Source: an uncultured Sphingomonas sp. (GTDB lineage: Bacteria; Pseudomonadota; Alphaproteobacteria; Sphingomonadales; Sphingomonadaceae). Taken from it: 41,234 bases of DNA. Positions within the stretch are counted from its first letter, which is position 1. Every line of letters starts with the position of its first letter. The notes below the pieces were generated by a model. That model was not told where the DNA came from, did no database searches, and was given only the letters and a program-made list of their open reading frames with translations. Below are positions 40,091 to 41,234 of the stretch, one piece after another. The stretch spans positions 1 through 41,234 of the forward strand of contig CAJYOI010000002.1 of NCBI GenBank assembly GCA_913776045.1, given 5' to 3'. The position numbers were made by a program, and so were the translations under genes.

Positions 40091-41234
40091 TCAGATCGGA
40101 TAGTGGCCGGGCTGAGTCTCGATCGTGATCCAGCGCAATTCGGTGAAGGCGTCGATCCCGGCCTTGCCGCCGAACCGGCCGTAGCCGGACGCCTTCACGC
40201 CGCCGAACGGCATCTGCGCCTCGTCGTGCACGGTCGGGCCGTTGACGTGGCAGATCCCCGACTTGATCTTCTTCGCAACCCCCAGCCCGCGTGCGGTGTC
40301 GCGGGTAAAGACCGACGCCGACAGGCCATAGTCGGTGTCGTTGGCAAGCTCGATCGCATGCGCCTCGTCACGCGCGCGGACGATGCCGACGACGGGGCCG
40401 AAGCTTTCGTCGCGGAACAGCTTCATCTCGGGCGTCACCTTGTCGATGACATGCGCCGGCATCAGCACGCCGTTCGCCTCGCCGCCATTGACCTGCACCG
40501 CGCCCGCGCCGACCGCGTCTTCGATCAGCGACGTCACATGATCGACCGTCTTCTGGTCGACGACGGCGCCCAGTGGCGTCTTGCCCTCACGCGGGTCGCC
40601 GACCGGCATGGTCCCGACCTTCGCTGCGAACTTCTCGACGAAGGCATCGGCGACGGCGTCGACGACGATGATCCGTTCGGTCGACATGCAGATCTGGCCC
40701 TGGTTCATGAACGCGCCGAATGCCGCGGCCTTGACCGCTTCGTCGAGGTCGGCGTCCTCCAGCACGATCAGCGGTGCCTTGCCGCCCAGTTCGAGCAGCA
40801 CCGGCTTCAGATGCTCGGCGGCGCGCTTGGCGATGATCCGGCCGACCGCGGTCGATCCGGTGAAGTTGATGCGACGAACGTGCGGATTGTCGATCAGCGC
40901 GCCGACGACCTCGCCCGCATCCTGCGGCGCATTGGTGACAATGGAAACGACGCCGTCGGGCAGCGCCTCGGCAAAGGCTTCCGCGATCAGGCTGTGGGTC
41001 CGTGGGCATTGCTCGCTCGCCTTCAGCACGACCGTATTGCCGCACGCCAGCGGGACCGCGACCGCACGAACGCCTAAGATGATCGGCGCATTCCACGGCG
41101 CAATACCCAGCATGACGCCGACCGGCTCCCGCAGCGCCATCGCGATGCAGCCGGGCTTGTCCGACGGAATGACCTCGCCACCGATCTGCGTCGTCAGCGC
41201 GGCAGCCTCGCGCACCATGCCGACCGCGAGCATC
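40091..41234 (-). CDS. ligV: Aldehyde dehydrogenase, probable vanillin dehydrogenase (partial)
   Basis: The C-terminal 380 residues of an NAD-dependent aldehyde dehydrogenase; the start lies beyond the window edge. The catalytic cysteine is in NQGQICMSTERI, the general-base glutamate in ELGGKAPLI, and the cofactor part FTGSTAVGRIIAKRAAEHL is present. In this operon, upstream of ferB, it should oxidise vanillin to vanillate (LigV/Vdh). Salicylaldehyde- or benzaldehyde-type activity is the main alternative. The gene symbol rests on context. Confidence 0.85.
   Translation of the reverse strand, partial: MLAVGMVREAAALTTQIGGEVIPSDKPGCIAMALREPVGVMLGIAPWNAPIILGVRAVAVPLACGNTVVLKASEQCPRTHSLIAEAFAEALPDGVVSIVTNAPQDAGEVVGALIDNPHVRRINFTGSTAVGRIIAKRAAEHLKPVLLELGGKAPLIVLEDADLDEAVKAAAFGAFMNQGQICMSTERIIVVDAVADAFVEKFAAKVGTMPVGDPREGKTPLGAVVDQKTVDHVTSLIEDAVGAGAVQVNGGEANGVLMPAHVIDKVTPEMKLFRDESFGPVVGIVRARDEAHAIELANDTDYGLSASVFTRDTARGLGVAKKIKSGICHVNGPTVHDEAQMPFGGVKASGYGRFGGKAGIDAFTELRWITIETQPGHYPI

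Overview
The window is GC-rich chromosomal DNA from an alphaproteobacterium, most likely a Sphingomonas or close relative. Four things point there: a CarD regulator, an imuA-imuB-dnaE2 mutagenesis set with the alphaproteobacterial LexA box (GTTC-N7-GTTC), a LigM/FerA/FerB aromatic pathway of the type known from Sphingobium SYK-6, and a TonB-dependent receptor with sphingomonad character. Genus is inferred from protein character only; there is no rRNA gene here.

Layout. 1-2200: carD with a good intrinsic terminator, then two tandem secreted GIN-domain (DUF2807) proteins behind a perfect palindrome. 2231-10800: a translesion/mutagenesis island on the minus strand, imuA, imuB, dnaE2 and separately dinB. 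A Phd/VapC-type toxin-antitoxin pair sits on the opposite strand between imuB and dnaE2, and an orphan double-glycine-leader peptide lies between dnaE2 and dinB. 11076-21222: housekeeping and stress genes (Dcp peptidase, LacI regulator, stress-type SDR, a broken DUF421 gene, two very small hydrophobic proteins, a diguanylate cyclase, a periplasmic peroxiredoxin, a HisN-type phosphatase, an APC permease). 21355-27647: a decayed HAD-type gene, an unusual aminotransferase-flavoprotein fusion, a GT2 glycosyltransferase overlapping it by 4 bp, and a cytosolic chemoreceptor-like protein. 27649-31023: metallophosphoesterase, M20 peptidase, an SDR resembling L-fucose dehydrogenase and a frameshifted mutarotase. 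31187-41234: aromatic (ferulate/vanillate) catabolism.

How genes work together. The right end reads as a pathway: FerA activates ferulate to feruloyl-CoA, FerB hydrates and cleaves it to vanillin, the aldehyde dehydrogenase makes vanillate, and LigM removes the methyl group with tetrahydrofolate to give protocatechuate. Two MarR regulators and a TonB receptor flank these genes. On the left, ImuA, ImuB and DnaE2 form the SOS mutasome and DinB is a second translesion polymerase.

The most striking non-gene signal is a set of palindromic repeats. A 129-bp element with perfect 26-bp terminal arms lies in frame inside imuB. A relative of it, in opposite orientation, sits between ferB and ferA, and a diverged relative lies beside the imuA promoter. 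A second family has two 95-bp copies (2231-2325 and 14455-14549) in opposite orientation with an asymmetric core. A third REP-like palindrome lies at 16997-17066, and clusters of tight hairpins occur at 9925-10000, 13200-13306 and 17105-17188.

Three genes are visibly broken (DUF421, HAD-type, mutarotase), so this region is both decaying and collecting repeats.
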